A stretch of DNA of 64,000 nucleotides from Cololabis saira (taxonomy: Eukaryota; Chordata; Actinopteri; Beloniformes; Belonidae), in contig NC_084599.1 of the NCBI RefSeq assembly GCF_033807715.1, positions 30,278,125-30,342,124 on the forward strand. The letters run 5' to 3'. Numbering within the stretch: position 1 is the first letter of the stretch; every line of letters begins with the position of its first letter. This document shows positions 24,051 through 34,540 of this stretch, piece by piece. A program made the translations under genes and the position numbers. A model generated the notes under the pieces. It was not told the origin of the DNA. It worked only from the letters and a program-made list of their open reading frames with translations, and did no database searches.

Positions 24051-24240
24051 AGACTGTCTCAGAAAATTAGAATATTGTGATTTTCTGTAATGCAAACACA
24101 AAAACAAAAAAAATGTCATACATTCTGGATTCATTACAAATCAACTGAAATATTGCAAGCCTTTTATTATTTTAATATTGCTGATCATGGTTTACAGTTT
24201 AAGATTAAGATTCCCAGAATATTCAAATATATGTTTATAT
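24051..24240. repeat. Tc1/mariner end fragment
   Basis: The sequence ACTGTCTCAGAAAATTAGAA followed by blocks GTCATACATTCTGGATTC, ATTACAAATCAACTGAAA and GCAAGCCTTTTATTATTT matches my memory of the terminal part of a common fish Tc1-like family. No transposase part or second end is seen. It lies inside the Harbinger element and replaces part of it. Confidence 0.5.
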
Positions 24241-24250
24241 CCCTATGAAT

Positions 24251-24421
24251 TTACGCATTTATACAGTCAGCGATCTTTTGCCAGCTGTCTTTCCTGCATT
24301 TTGCAGCTGCAACTGTGTTGCTTTTTGCCTTTATTATATGCCTATACTCATCATATTTCCGTAAAATTATTGTTTGCTCTTCGCTACTGAAATAAGCGGC
24401 TCTGACAGCGGACTTCTCCAT
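24251..24421 (-). pseudogene. Harbinger Myb/SANT-like protein, N-terminal 56 codons
   Basis: From the ATG at 24419-24421 on the minus strand a 56-codon frame reads MEKSAVRAAYFSSEEQ, then a KYDEYRHIIKAKSNT run and CRKDSWQKIADCINA before TAA at 24251-24253. The F-S-x-E-E-x-x-(I/L) helix, the (K/R)SNT-x-AA-K turn and the W-x-x-IA-(D/E) helix are the first part of the NAIF1-type Myb/SANT DNA-binding domain that PIF/Harbinger elements code alongside their transposase. It is convergent with the transposase fragment. The stop comes just after the domain core, so it is truncated. Confidence 0.75.
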
Positions 24422-24863
24422 GCTTGCGATTGGTCATGCGCTGAAAACACTGCCCCTTTTATGTGCACGCGCTCATATCCAGATTGGAGAAACCTGGGTT
24501 GATCTACCGAGTTGATAACCGCCGTCGTGTGACCGCTTAGCGTGATTGCAATTGTCCCGCTTAGTGAATCTGGATAAGGAAAAGATATCCTGGATATGTT
24601 GAACTTGCTTCGTAGTACAGGCCCCTGGTTAAGTTGGAAGACCGTATGGGAAGTATTTATTGTTTAAAAGAGTTGATTTTAGAGCTTTTTTTAATTGATT
24701 GGATGAGAATTGCCATTGTCATTAGCTTGTAACCAAGGTCTGCACAACTCTGTTGATGACACAGGTACTTGTATCACGGTGTGCTGAAGCAGGGTAGCAT
24801 CTAAAACATGCAGGACAGGGGTCCACGAGGACCAGGATTGAGAAACACTGCGTTAAACCTTGC

Positions 24864-25033
24864 ATCAACACACCTGATTCTAATTACCGGTAATGGCCAT
24901 CACCAGCTTCTCATCCAGGTCTGTACAAGTCTGTTAATGACAGTCCTTTGTATCAGGGTGTGATGAAGCAGAGACACATCTACAGTAAACATGCAGGACT
25001 GTGGCTCTCTAGGTCCAGGGTTTTCTACCTCTG
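24864..25033. repeat. Second, partial copy of the 22991 MITE
   Basis: Blocks ATCAACACACCTGATTCTAAT, GGTCTGTACAAGTCTGTTAA and CATGCAGGACTGTGGCTCTC follow the same order as the right half of the 22991-24850 MITE, and it starts 14 bp after that element ends. The outer terminal repeat on the left is missing and the right one is diverged. Confidence 0.65.
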
Positions 25034-26740
25034 CTTTAAACCATCAATTATTTTGTAGTAAGATGACTAAGCAGCCTTAAAGTCTTCTCCAAGCTCCTGT
25101 CTTTAACAGGTCATGACTCTAGCAACACGTGTAACTACTGAGTAACTTGTCAACTGGTACACAATATTTTACAAACTTGTAAAATGTGAATTAACAATTC
25201 TATTTCAAGAGCTGAATGACTCAGAACTAAATCACAGTTTTGTAATTGGGTCACACTCTCTGCTATCGACTGTGGTATCAAATGAATGCACAAGCAAACA
25301 TATATCAAGTACAAACTTCTTTGTATCAATTTGAATAACTATTGTACATCCTCGTTTCCCTTTGACATCTATTTATGACTCATCAGAAAAACTGCTTTCA
25401 GGTGGAAGCCGGAGTTTAGACAGGGGGGACAATGAGTTGCACGTAACGCGGTGAAGCTACATGTCTGTAAGCAAAAATAGTCTTCAATTGACTCACTGGT
25501 GTGAAGAAGTCAAGCTAACATCACATCCTTCTGTCAAACCAGCCTGCACAGTAACCACGGTGACCTGAATCAAGGTGATGGTGACGACACCACCACATCT
25601 GTGAGAGGATGGAGATTTAGAAGAGAGCAGAAATTAAAAATGTCATAGGTTTTACAGATTACGTGTAGCTACACATTTATTTTCTTCTTTCTCAGTAACA
25701 GTAACTGAAAAAAAATATTCTCAAAAATACTCGTCAACTGCAAAATAGAACAAGTGATTGTGCTTTTTCTGCACAACTGTCTCGCCCCCACCAAAACTTA
25801 TTCTGAGAGGGACTTTACACTTCTTGTTAGCAGGAAAGAAATGCACAAAGCTGCACCTACTCATTTAACTTCTTATTGGGATAATTTCTGGCATGTCAGC
25901 ACATATTTACTTACTTATCTCACATATTTCTCTGAGTTTTGTGTTCTGGGTTTAAATACACCCTTTGCTCTTCTTGTCTTTTGTGCAACAAGCACTTTCT
26001 CGTCGCGGCCCTGCGACTCCTTCGACGGTGACGTCACCAGCAGAGACCGGTAAGCATGTAAGCATCCGTTTTAGATGTGAAGGTGAACAAGCACCTGGGA
26101 GGGAGTAGGATTTGTGTGTCAGTCCAGCTTTAATTAACAACTGCATTTAATAGTAAAAAACTTTTTAGGAGAATGTACATAAATCTTTGAAGGAGTTGTA
26201 AACAAATTAATAAGCAAATAAACGCCTCCTCTTAGTTAATGTTCATGCTTGCACAGCAGCAATAGCCGAGCACTGATGGAAGTATTGTTAGATTATTTGT
26301 ACGCCATGTGTAATCAGTGAATAAATTGCCTTTTCATGAGTACTCGAGGCAGTGCTCTTAACTCTGGTTTGAGGGATCTGCGTTTTCATATCCACTGCTT
26401 TGTTTACGTCGCCATACTAAACAGAAAAGGCCATGAAGGTCAAAGGATGTAGAGCCTGAGAGGGGCATTTCCACATACCCACAGCAACTGTTTGCAGAGG
26501 AGAAGGTTTCTGTAAATATCCCTTTAATCGATGTAATGAAAACACAAGCAGAACACAACCACAGCCTGTACCATAATAAGCCATTAAATATGGATTATAG
26601 AGGAACTCTCTGTCTCTCCCTCTCATGTGTTTAATATTGGGTTGTTCAGTCAGTGAGAGTGAGAGTTCACACACACACACAGCTGTAATTAGCAGCTTAG
26701 GCAGCCAGCCAGCTCTGTAAATGCAATGTGATACGTGTGT
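25034..26740. other. No confirmed gene; possible small exon near 26.0 kb
   Basis: Mostly AT-rich unique-looking sequence. A 57 bp stretch at 25993-26049 has splice-like borders and is described as a finding. A short CA tract lies at 26669-26682. Confidence 0.35.
26027..26038. promoter_or_regulatory. Full CRE-type palindrome GGTGACGTCACC
   Basis: A 12 bp perfect palindrome contains TGACGTCA, the full cAMP-response element bound by CREB/ATF dimers. It sits in a small CpG-rich patch (about 26000-26050) within AT-rich DNA. Chance occurrence in 64 kb is quite possible; function is not shown. Confidence 0.3.
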
Positions 26741-26980
26741 GTGCGTATGTGTGTGTGTGTGTGTGTGTATTCGCAAGCTGATGATGATGATGATGATGTA
26801 TGCTCGTTTTTTCCCTTCCGAATGTGTTTCTACGGGCCCGCAGGTGTGCATGTTGGTGCATACCTGAACGTGTGTGTGTGTGCGTGCATGATGAGTCACA
26901 TGGTCATGTGTGGGTGTTGTGTTTGTCTTACCTGTGTGCTGATGGAGAGCCGCGGCGCTTGGGGACGGGCTGTGACGCGT

Positions 26981-27050
<70 letters not shown>
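26741..27050. repeat. TG, GAT and TG microsatellites
   Basis: A short TG tract (about 26741-26769) and a GAT run (26779-26798) are followed by a longer pure TG tract at 26983-27050. The cysteine-valine frames across them are artefacts. Confidence 0.95.
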
Positions 27051-27053
<3 letters not shown>

Positions 27054-28295
27054 GGTAGGGTGATTGCCCTCTAACACCTGGTATTAGCTGCAGTAATCCT
27101 CACACCACATCATACTCACGCACCAGTCCCATGCAGATCACATTTAGCTTCTCTTCTGTTCTGCTTCTGAGTGTTTCACAACAAGCTTTTGGAAGAGGAG
27201 GCGGGTGGGGGGGGGGTCGGTGGGCTGGGCTGAGCTGGGGAAGAGGGAGAGGAGGGGGGGCATGCGAGAGCGTCTACGTTAAACATGCAAGCTCGTTCCT
27301 GCTACACACGTAGAAGAAATATTAAGCAGTTCAAGTCCCACAAAAAGTTAGCTCTGCATTCAGGTGATAAAAAGGGGGTGCTTCTCACGCTCGGGGCGAG
27401 TGTGAGCAGCTCTTCATGGAGCTGCACGGCTCCACGATGCAGTGCTAATGAGTGACAGCTTAAAATATAAAAGGAATGAACTTTTTTCTTGTTGCATTTT
27501 ATATTAAATCCTGCTGTGTCCTGTGCAGCGAAATCCGCCGTTTAATCCAAGCTCATGAGAATGCGGCTCAAAGGAAAGCTAATTATCAGAAGTATACAGT
27601 AAATTTTTGATGAAGCTTTCTTTCTGGCTGTCTCAGATTGAATGATTGTTTTCCCAGGGCTGCTTGGATGTGAACCAGACAGCAGGATAGAGTACCACCG
27701 GCCTGCTATTTGATACTACACCTGATTTTACATGTCAGTCAAAGTGATATTTGATACATTATTTTCATTTATAAAGACTTCAAGAGCACAGTTTTGTTCA
27801 GATGGTTCCAGTTTATTATAGGTGTTAAAATACATTTTTTGATCTGTAAAATAAGATGATTTATTCTAAGAGCTGGTAAATAGTCAGAACTTACCTTGTT
27901 GAGGTTGTACAAAGTGATTTACCACACATTTCTCACACACACCTTCACTCACAGACACACACAATGCAAATTAAGACATAAAGCAATTATGTACTTATCA
28001 CACAAACCCATATTTTATTCACAGGAGGGCATAACAATGTGACAAATGTGGAAAGTGAGACATTTTACGATTGCAGGAAAAATAATGACTTACTTTGAAT
28101 TTGATGGCAGCAACAGGTCTTAGAAAACCTGGGATATGAGCAACAACTGGCAGCAGGTCAGTGACATGACATAAAATGTGCATCTTGGAGAGGCAGAGCT
28201 GTTCACAGATGTTCAGAGGTTCCCCAATGAGCAAAAACCTCCACAGATGGTGGGGTGATTTTCAGCATAATGTTACTCAGTATAAAACATACACA
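27051..28295. other. No gene; G-rich patch at 27200-27262
   Basis: A strongly G-rich stretch with several runs of three or more G (27203-27229) could form a G-quadruplex. The rest is AT-rich with no recognised frame. Confidence 0.4.
27203..27229 (+). other. Possible G-quadruplex
   Basis: Four runs of at least three G (GGG, a nine- to ten-base G run, GGG, GGG) are separated by loops of one to six bases. Such sequences can fold into a G-quadruplex; nothing shows use in the cell. Confidence 0.45.
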
Positions 28296-28388
28296 CAATA
28301 TTTTACAGAACATAATATCATCATAAGATTCCAAGAATCTTGAGAAATTTCTGTGTGCATGGGACAAGGCTGAAAACCAATATTTTTA

Positions 28389-28946
28389 GGCCCCGTTTAC
28401 ACGGAGCAAAAACGGAGGCGTTTTCATGCGTTTTGGCCGTTCGTTTACACGAAAACGGATCTCAAAGTCACCAAAAACGATCATTTCTGAAAACTCCTGC
28501 CAAAGTGGAGATTTTCAAAAACTCCGTTTTCACGTTTGCGTCAGGAAAACGGAGATTTAGGCTTCAGAACGTCACATTATGCAACAGAAACGTCACACGC
28601 GTCATGTGTGCGACCTGTGTTTACAATTTGTTTGGCCCCCCGCAATATTTTCTTGTATTTTACCTGTTTTATATTCTAAAGTTACACTTAAAAGTAACTC
28701 CACTTCTCTGTCACTCCAAACGAAAGACTCTCGTTCCGTCTTGGAAGTGAAGCCTGAATTATGGTCCCGCGTTAAATCGACGCAGAGCCTACGGCGTAGG
28801 GTACGCGGCGATGCGCGCCGTATTTATGCGGAATCGTGTAAACAAAGAGATTTTGAAAACGATCTTGTGTAAACGATGGAATTTTTCAAAACGTAGAGGG
28901 GGAAATATCCGTTTTTGTAAATACCCGGCTATGTGTAAACGGGGCT
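28389..28946. mobile_element. Inverted-repeat MITE with GCCCCGTTTACAC ends
   Basis: GCCCCGTTTACAC at 28390 and its reverse complement ending at 28945 form the terminal repeat; AAAACG-rich blocks recur internally on both sides. The flanks can be read as TTA on each side (28386-28388, 28947-28949) or as TTTAG with ends moved by one base. A TTA duplication would suit PIF/Harbinger. It interrupts the Tc1/mariner relic and contains hairpin MITE copy D. Confidence 0.75.
28752..28840. repeat. Hairpin MITE, copy D (diverged)
   Basis: GCCTGAATTATGGTCCCGCG followed by TTAAATCGACGCAGAGCCTACGG and a CpG-rich centre matches copies B and C. The right outer arm is missing. It is the innermost layer of a three-deep nest. 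Confidence 0.65.
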
Positions 28947-29365
28947 TTAGATGGCACTGCCTTAAAAACAGGTATGATTCTTTGAGGGAAATCCCTTCAT
29001 TAGCTCCAAACCACTTCAGAATATCACTGCCCTTCACTGTTCCATCTACAAATGCAGGTTAAAGCTCAGTCATCAAAGATGAAGAGATATGTTAATATGT
29101 TGATCTAGAAGTGCTGTCATCTTCTGTTGGCCAAAGCGAATTTAAAATTAGGCAAAGTTGAAAGCCGTCCTGTTGTCAGAGGAATCGAACTTTGAAATTC
29201 TCTCTGGGAAGGATGGAAGCCACATTGTTTTACAAATGAGGGGGGGTTGTTGTCAGCGCTCAGGGCAAAAGTCTGTATCTTTGATGGAAGAGGATCCACT
29301 CGTGCCTATTAAGTGGGTGTGAGAGCAACATATCATCCCATCCAGGCAACATTTTTTGCTAGAAA

Positions 29366-32020
29366 GATCTTGTTTCATTCACCATTAGTAAATTATGGCT
29401 TGCAGTAGAAGGTCTGAGTAGATTACAAACTTTTCCATAAAGTTTTGCTAATTCAGCATCACAAATCACGTTTTCACAGTGAATGCAGTTTTCTTTTCCA
29501 TATTACAGAAAGACAAGCTCTAATTCCTGCCTGTTTTACTTTTGAGTAGGGACATGATAAAGCTCCACAAACTAACTGAAAACTCTAGATCATCCAAACT
29601 GGCTGTATACTGTTTGTGCCACCTTCCCTTACTTTCCTGTGTTTTTATGAATCAGTCGTGTTTCATTCTTCGTTCAGTCTTCTCTATCGGTGTGTTTGTG
29701 GAGCCTGCTCTCCCATATTGGATTTGCTGTCTTAATAATTGATGGAAGAGGTATTTTGTAAAGCTAAAGGCCAGTAATCCTTGGTGTCAAATTCAAAATT
29801 AGTTCCTCTTCTATTATTGATGCACTTAAGGCCAAGAGGTTATTAGGAGGAAGCTCAGTCGTAGCAGAAAATGTATGAAATTAAGATATGTACACCTGCA
29901 AAACACAGTATTGTACTTTATATTGAAAAATTGCAAATATTTTAATATTTAATGCATAATATGTTATTTTGAAGATCGTAAACCAAGTTTGAGAATAATG
30001 AGTATGGAGTTAATTTGATAATTCAAAGAACATAAATGTTGTTAGGTTCTTCACTCTAAGCTGATTTTCATTGTTACTTTTAGAAACTAACAATGCAAGT
30101 AATTTAAAAACGAGTAAATGTACTGTGTATATACAGTAAAGTGTACCTGCATACCACTTTGTTTCCTTTTAAGGGTCCAGCATTGATACGTTATGTTAGC
30201 ATTGAACATATTGAATTAAGCTGGAAAAAAAAGTTTTAAACTATGATGAGGAAATTGTCTCTATAGGTTTCTGTCACTGGTACCTCTGAGTACATATATA
30301 AAGAATTAAGCTGGACTAAATTGAGTATAATTCTTTTAACACATGATCAAACGATTGAAACTTTGAAACCAAATGTTTGCTATTAAAGAAAGAGCAGGTC
30401 TCAGCTTTATCTAAGCTGCCACAAACATGATGAAGTCATGAAGACGTCTGCTCAGACAAATAATGAACCCAACATTTGGGTTTCTGTAGGATCAACAAGC
30501 TGAGCCTTCAGCGTGTGTTAGAAAGTAGAAAACTGTGGTTCAAGTTGTCCAGGCGGAGTGACCGTTAACTCAAGACAGAGACAACTGGGTTCAAGAACCC
30601 TCCCTCAGGGACAGAGACAGACATCTAGATTGGAGCAAGGTAATGATGAGAGGCAGAGTGGTGCAGGGAACAAAGGAGTTCATGGCCGTCATTCGTTTTC
30701 TTTCTTTCTTTTCGTTGTTTCGTCCATTCTTTTGTCTGAGGGAGAACTGTAGTAGCCAGGAGGCCCAGAGCAGCAGCTGGCAGGTAGGAAAACAGGGGCG
30801 GGAAGGAAGCAGAGAGGAAGGAGATAAGTTGGGGGAGGAGGGGACACTGGATAGAGTGATTGACTAAAAGGATTTGAGCTTAGAGGGAAAAAATGGATTG
30901 GGAAGTTTTAAAGCTACATGGGCAACTCGTATGTTTACTTTTAATTCAATTAATTAAGATCTGTCGAAAAAAATCATTAATTGGGACTTTTGGAAGCAGA
31001 ATGTGCTTCAATGTGACTATAATTTAGTAACATGAATATGGTAAAAACACACACACACACATGCACACACACAAACACACAGAGTAGGTCTCAGTTAACC
31101 AGGGAGTCAATAGCCTGCAGACAGACAAGTGTGATTACAGCAGATACTGTTGCTATCACTGCTCGGCCGAATCTCATTCCGTGTCTGAGAGAGAAATGAA
31201 GGGAGGCTGAGAGTGACAAGACAGATGAAACAACAAAAAAGTGCAGGTCCCTGCTCCCTCGGTGCACCTGTCCACCTATACAAAGTCAAAGACCAGAAAC
31301 GCTGCTAAGTTTCTCCCGGTGAACCATTCAGACACTGAATTATTCGTGTGCAAACAGCTGTACTCAGTACGTAGTCATCAGAAGAATGTTTTTGTTAACA
31401 ATAATAAAGACACCTTTTCAAAACTCCTCATGCTGACACATGCATATTTACTTTTTTTTTTCTAAACAAGACTTAGTGCATCCACCAATATGTAATTTTG
31501 CTTTATAAAGGTGTTAGAATTTTATTGACAAAATATAATTTATTTAATTAAAAAGATGAACATGATGAAGTATCGCCTTTACCTTTTGCATTTCTTTAGC
31601 ATTCAAGTTCATACTAGTGTTTTTTTGTTGTTTTTTTTTACCCTAAAACTATAGTTTCAATGGCTGTGACCCCTGCCACTGACACAATGCCCCTGGTTGG
31701 TCTTCAACTACTCTGTAATAAGCCTGGATCACTCTAATAAGAACATGTATTTTCTTACGCCATAACGTCATCACCAACATCAACACCTCTGCTTACTGGC
31801 CCTGTTAGCAGAAGCTAGCCGGTTCACCATTATCAGCATGTTCATCATGGTAGAGGTGCCAAAGAAACTAAAGAGGATCAGATCATAGGAAGAGGAGGCA
31901 GAACTCTTCGTGCTAGTTTTTACTCTGTGACTGAGCAATGGAAAATAGACCTTGTGAGAGCAATGAGAAGAAACAGGACGTAATCTTCTTGTTGGACTAG
32001 TAAGTAATGCCGGATCATCT
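29366..32020. other. 2.7 kb without recognised genes
   Basis: No domain-bearing frame and no inverted-repeat element was found. Purine-rich runs near 30780-30850 and a short CA patch at 31049-31080 are the only compositional signals. Confidence 0.4.
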
Positions 32021-32024
32021 GTGA

Positions 32025-32657
32025 CTACGTTTACATGCAGTCAAAATTCGGGTTATTGCTAATATTCCGGTTACTGAAACATTCGGAATATTCCGTTTAC
32101 ATGGTAATTAATCATTTGGGATATCTCGATCAAACCAGGGATGCGCGGAGAACATCATGACGCAATTACCGTCATTTCTGCTTCTTCTTCCTGTATCCAA
32201 ATTCAAAACAAATGCTGCTTCGCGCAACTTTTCGCTCACCTTCTTTTAAATCTCGCTATCCTGGTACTTTCTAGTGTCTACAAATGCCAAAATGTTCATA
32301 TCCTTCATTGCATTTATAAAATGATTAGTCTCCTCCTCACTCCAAAAGTGTGGCGTGGTCTTGCGTTTCGCCGTGTTTAGAAGTACGTCCTGGACTCAAA
32401 AGACTCCTTGCGAACAGAGCATGCGCAGAAAACAAATTCATGTTCCGTTTGATCGGGATATCCCGTTTGGCGTTTACATGACCGAATATTCGGGTTTTAA
32501 AAGGAGTAACCCAGGGGTCATATTCGGGTTTTTAAAAACCTGAATATGAGCAAATTCGGGTTATTCAAAGAGGTTATTGGTGTTTACATGGCCGTGCAAA
32601 ACCGGGTTATTGCTAATATTCGGGTTTAAAAGGGTTATTGACTGCATGTAAACGCAG
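32025..32657. mobile_element. Inverted-repeat element with CTACGTTTACATGC ends
   Basis: CTACGTTTACATGCAGTCAA at 32025 and TTGACTGCATGTAAACGCAG ending at 32657 form a 20 bp inverted repeat with one mismatch. Subterminal ATTCGGGTTATT and GTTTACATG blocks recur in both halves. No clean target duplication is visible; the flanks read GTGA and TGTC. A Myb/SANT-like fragment inside points to the PIF/Harbinger group, where such proteins are usual. Confidence 0.72.
32145..32376 (-). pseudogene. Myb/SANT-like DNA-binding domain relic
   Basis: On the minus strand the frame reads KRKTTPHFWSEEETNHFIN, then AMKDMNILAFVDTRKYQDSE, an in-frame TAA (near 32250), and KKVSEKLREAAFVLN. The W-x-x-E-E-x-x-x-(L/F)I start and the following helix with D-x-RKY are features of trihelix/Myb-like domains coded by Harbinger-type transposons. 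The internal stop and the lack of an ATG show it is broken. Confidence 0.65.
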
Positions 32658-32956
32658 TGTCATGCTAGAGCTATGGTTTCTTGTTTAAATGTGGCAGTAT
32701 AGTTGTTTTGTCTAGTGCCAATATAGTGTTTTGCATATTTTTGTCGATTGTTAGACGCCTTGCAAATCTGCTGCATCTGACTAAGCAGCACAATTTGTCT
32801 TGCCGAGTGTGACTTGTACTGAAATCAGTGTTTTCTGTGTCTACTAGTTCTGAATTTCGTAAAGTGAATTCAGTTGACTAGCTTTTCTTTGTCTGTTCGC
32901 ACTGTAGGTATAAAAGCATCCCAATGCTTTTATTTATATATATACAGTATATGTAT

Positions 32957-33050
32957 GTAAGAGATAATGCCGTCGGATGGTTCACGCCCCTGCGATGTCC
33001 ATATATTTCTGATGATGTAGACCTCGTCGGGCATTATCCCGCTTATACCA
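32957..33050. repeat. Short inverted repeat (GATAATGCC arms)
   Basis: TAAGAGATAATGCCGTCGG at about 32959 pairs imperfectly with the reverse of CGTCGGGCATTATCCCGCTTA at about 33027. The arms could form a stem of about 20 bp. It may be part of an unclassified fish repeat that extends through the neighbouring frame. Confidence 0.5.
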
Positions 33051-33107
33051 TGGTCACTTACCAAAAAACATAAATATTAAATAAGTTATTCATGCTTTAA
33101 TGTGTTT

Positions 33108-33464
33108 TCAGTTGAAATCATTCGTTTTATAACAAGCCACAGCTGAGCGGCTGAGCGGACTATTTAATCTCTCGTCTGCAGCCATTGTAACCTGGTAACT
33201 TACAAAGTTTTTTAACAAGCCATTACTCAGTTTCCTTGGTAACGGGAGATATTCTAGTCTGCTCAGCTCCGCTCGGTTATTTTCTTTTCTCTCCTCTTCT
33301 GCATCCCAGTCATAAAAATTGTTGAATTCACCAAATAAATTAAAAGAAATTACAAAATCACTCATGTCATCCTGCGGTAGTCGGCTCTTCTTCTCTGAAT
33401 CTCCGTAGCCGTGGTTACCACCTGGCAGTTGATCCAGCCCAATGATATTAAAGTTATCAGGCAA
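33108..33464 (-). CDS. Unrecognised 118-codon frame, possibly transposon-derived
   Basis: This frame starts with ATG at 33464 and is uninterrupted. It codes a soluble, acidic and polar protein with a glycine-rich part near residue 15, a DWDAEEERKENNRAELSRLE stretch near residues 53-72 and a basic end. No signal peptide, membrane segment or known domain is seen. On its own strand a CTGATTGG (inverted CCAAT box) lies about 57 bp upstream and a 13 bp hairpin (33485-33515) lies between. The neighbourhood looks repeat-derived, so a transposon accessory protein is as likely as a chance frame. No function is assigned. Confidence 0.25.
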   Translation of the reverse strand: MPDNFNIIGLDQLPGGNHGYGDSEKKSRLPQDDMSDFVISFNLFGEFNNFYDWDAEEERKENNRAELSRLEYLPLPRKLSNGLLKNFVSYQVTMAADERLNSPLSRSAVACYKTNDFN

Positions 33465-33484
33465 TTTGACCGAACTTGTTTTCT

Positions 33485-33515
33485 AGGTGTAGGTTATCAC
33501 TTATAACCTACACCT
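33485..33515. repeat. Perfect 13 bp hairpin
   Basis: AGGTGTAGGTTAT and its exact complement ATAACCTACACCT are separated by five bases (CACTT). It lies just upstream of the 118-codon minus-strand frame. Confidence 0.9.
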
Positions 33516-34402
33516 GCCAGCCAATCAGAATGGAGTATTCACACAGACCGTGGCATATGCAGTATGTGTGTATATATATATATATATGTATATATATAAC
33601 TATGACAGTTCTAATAAAGTAGAGTATGGCATGTGGACTACATAACAGCTAACTGCACTGCTGTGCTGAAAAAGCTGGGATTTCACCACCTGTTGCTGTT
33701 TTCATGTTGACTTTTTTTCTTCTTCAGGAGTCTTTGTCACTTCCAAAGGCTTCGATTTCTTCGCTGGTTGTACCGGGCTCCAGCTGGTGAACAAATCCAC
33801 ACGTCCCGTGTATAACACAGTCTGGCTCAATTCATGACATAATTGTAACAGTGCTGGACGACGCCCAAACTGTAGGGAGCCACAAGAGCAAAATTATACA
33901 ATTTTCCCAGAGTGCTGCTTTACCAAAGTAATGAGCAGAACAAAACCATGTAGAGAGCTTACAAAACTCTTTGAAGGTTGTCCGTTCCCTCCCATTACCA
34001 TCCCTGTTCTCTTTTTTTAAGCGTTACACTTTTATTTCTTAAGCTGATTCTCTATTGTAAAAATAACAGAGTAAATAAAAAAAAAACAGTCAGCCCTGGA
34101 TGTAAGGAAAAAGAATATAACCACATGACATTTGTATATTTTCACTTCATTGCTTGATACTGACAAAAGCAACGGAGACTTTGTATACACACACACATAC
34201 ACACACGCACACACACACAGCAGTATAAATGTAAAGCTCCCGAACCCCGGATTCTGGTTGCGTCAGTCAGTTACCAAGGCAAAGTTTTTAGGAAGAAAAA
34301 CAAGATATTAAGGCCACCGTCACCTTCATGAGGACAATATTTATTCTCTGCACAAGGCCTTTAAAGAGACAGAGATGTAGAGTCCCCTTTTACTATGTAC
34401 AT
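33516..34402. other. No confirmed gene; TA and CA patches
   Basis: TA-rich runs occur at about 33570-33598 and a CA patch at about 34189-34220. A polypyrimidine tract with CAG at 33725-33727 precedes a short open frame, described as a finding. Confidence 0.4.

Positions 34403-34540
<138 letters not shown>

Larger units (their letters stand above)
23347..24624. mobile_element. PIF/Harbinger-like transposon
   Basis: The ends GGGCCTGTACTACGAAGC are a perfect inverted repeat, flanked by CTG on both sides (23344-23346 and 24625-24627), the 3 bp duplication length of PIF/Harbinger. The alignment can also be drawn with CCTGG as flanks, because the terminal G run is shared. Fragments of both Harbinger proteins are present: a transposase start on the plus strand and a Myb/SANT protein on the minus strand. 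An A-rich stretch and a Tc1-like fragment at 23700-24240 replace the transposase core. Confidence 0.85.
22991..24850. mobile_element. Long-TIR hAT-type MITE split by later insertions
   Basis: About 51 bp starting CAGTGTTTCTCAATCCTGG at 22991 reappear inverted and ending at 24850 with a single mismatch. The CAG start and length fit a hAT-type MITE common in fish. The flanks ACTTTAAC and CGTTAAAC match at only five of eight positions, so the target duplication is decayed or absent. The middle (about 23095-24710) is foreign: it holds antisense LINE-like DNA and a PIF/Harbinger element. Confidence 0.7.
28296..29365 (+). pseudogene. Tc1/mariner transposase relic, split by an insertion
   Basis: Two segments, 28296-28388 and 28950-29365, read in the same order as a fish Tc1/mariner transposase gene that I recognise: CATAATATCATCATAAGATT, GAGAAATTTCTGTG and GACAAGGCTGAAAACCA on the left; GCCTTAAAAACAGG, ATGATTCTTTGAGGGAAATC, CTTCTGTTGGCCAAAGCG and AATTTGAAATTCTCTCTGGG-like blocks on the right. 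Frameshifts and stops are frequent, and the ends are not found. The insertion 28389-28946 separates the segments. Confidence 0.72.
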
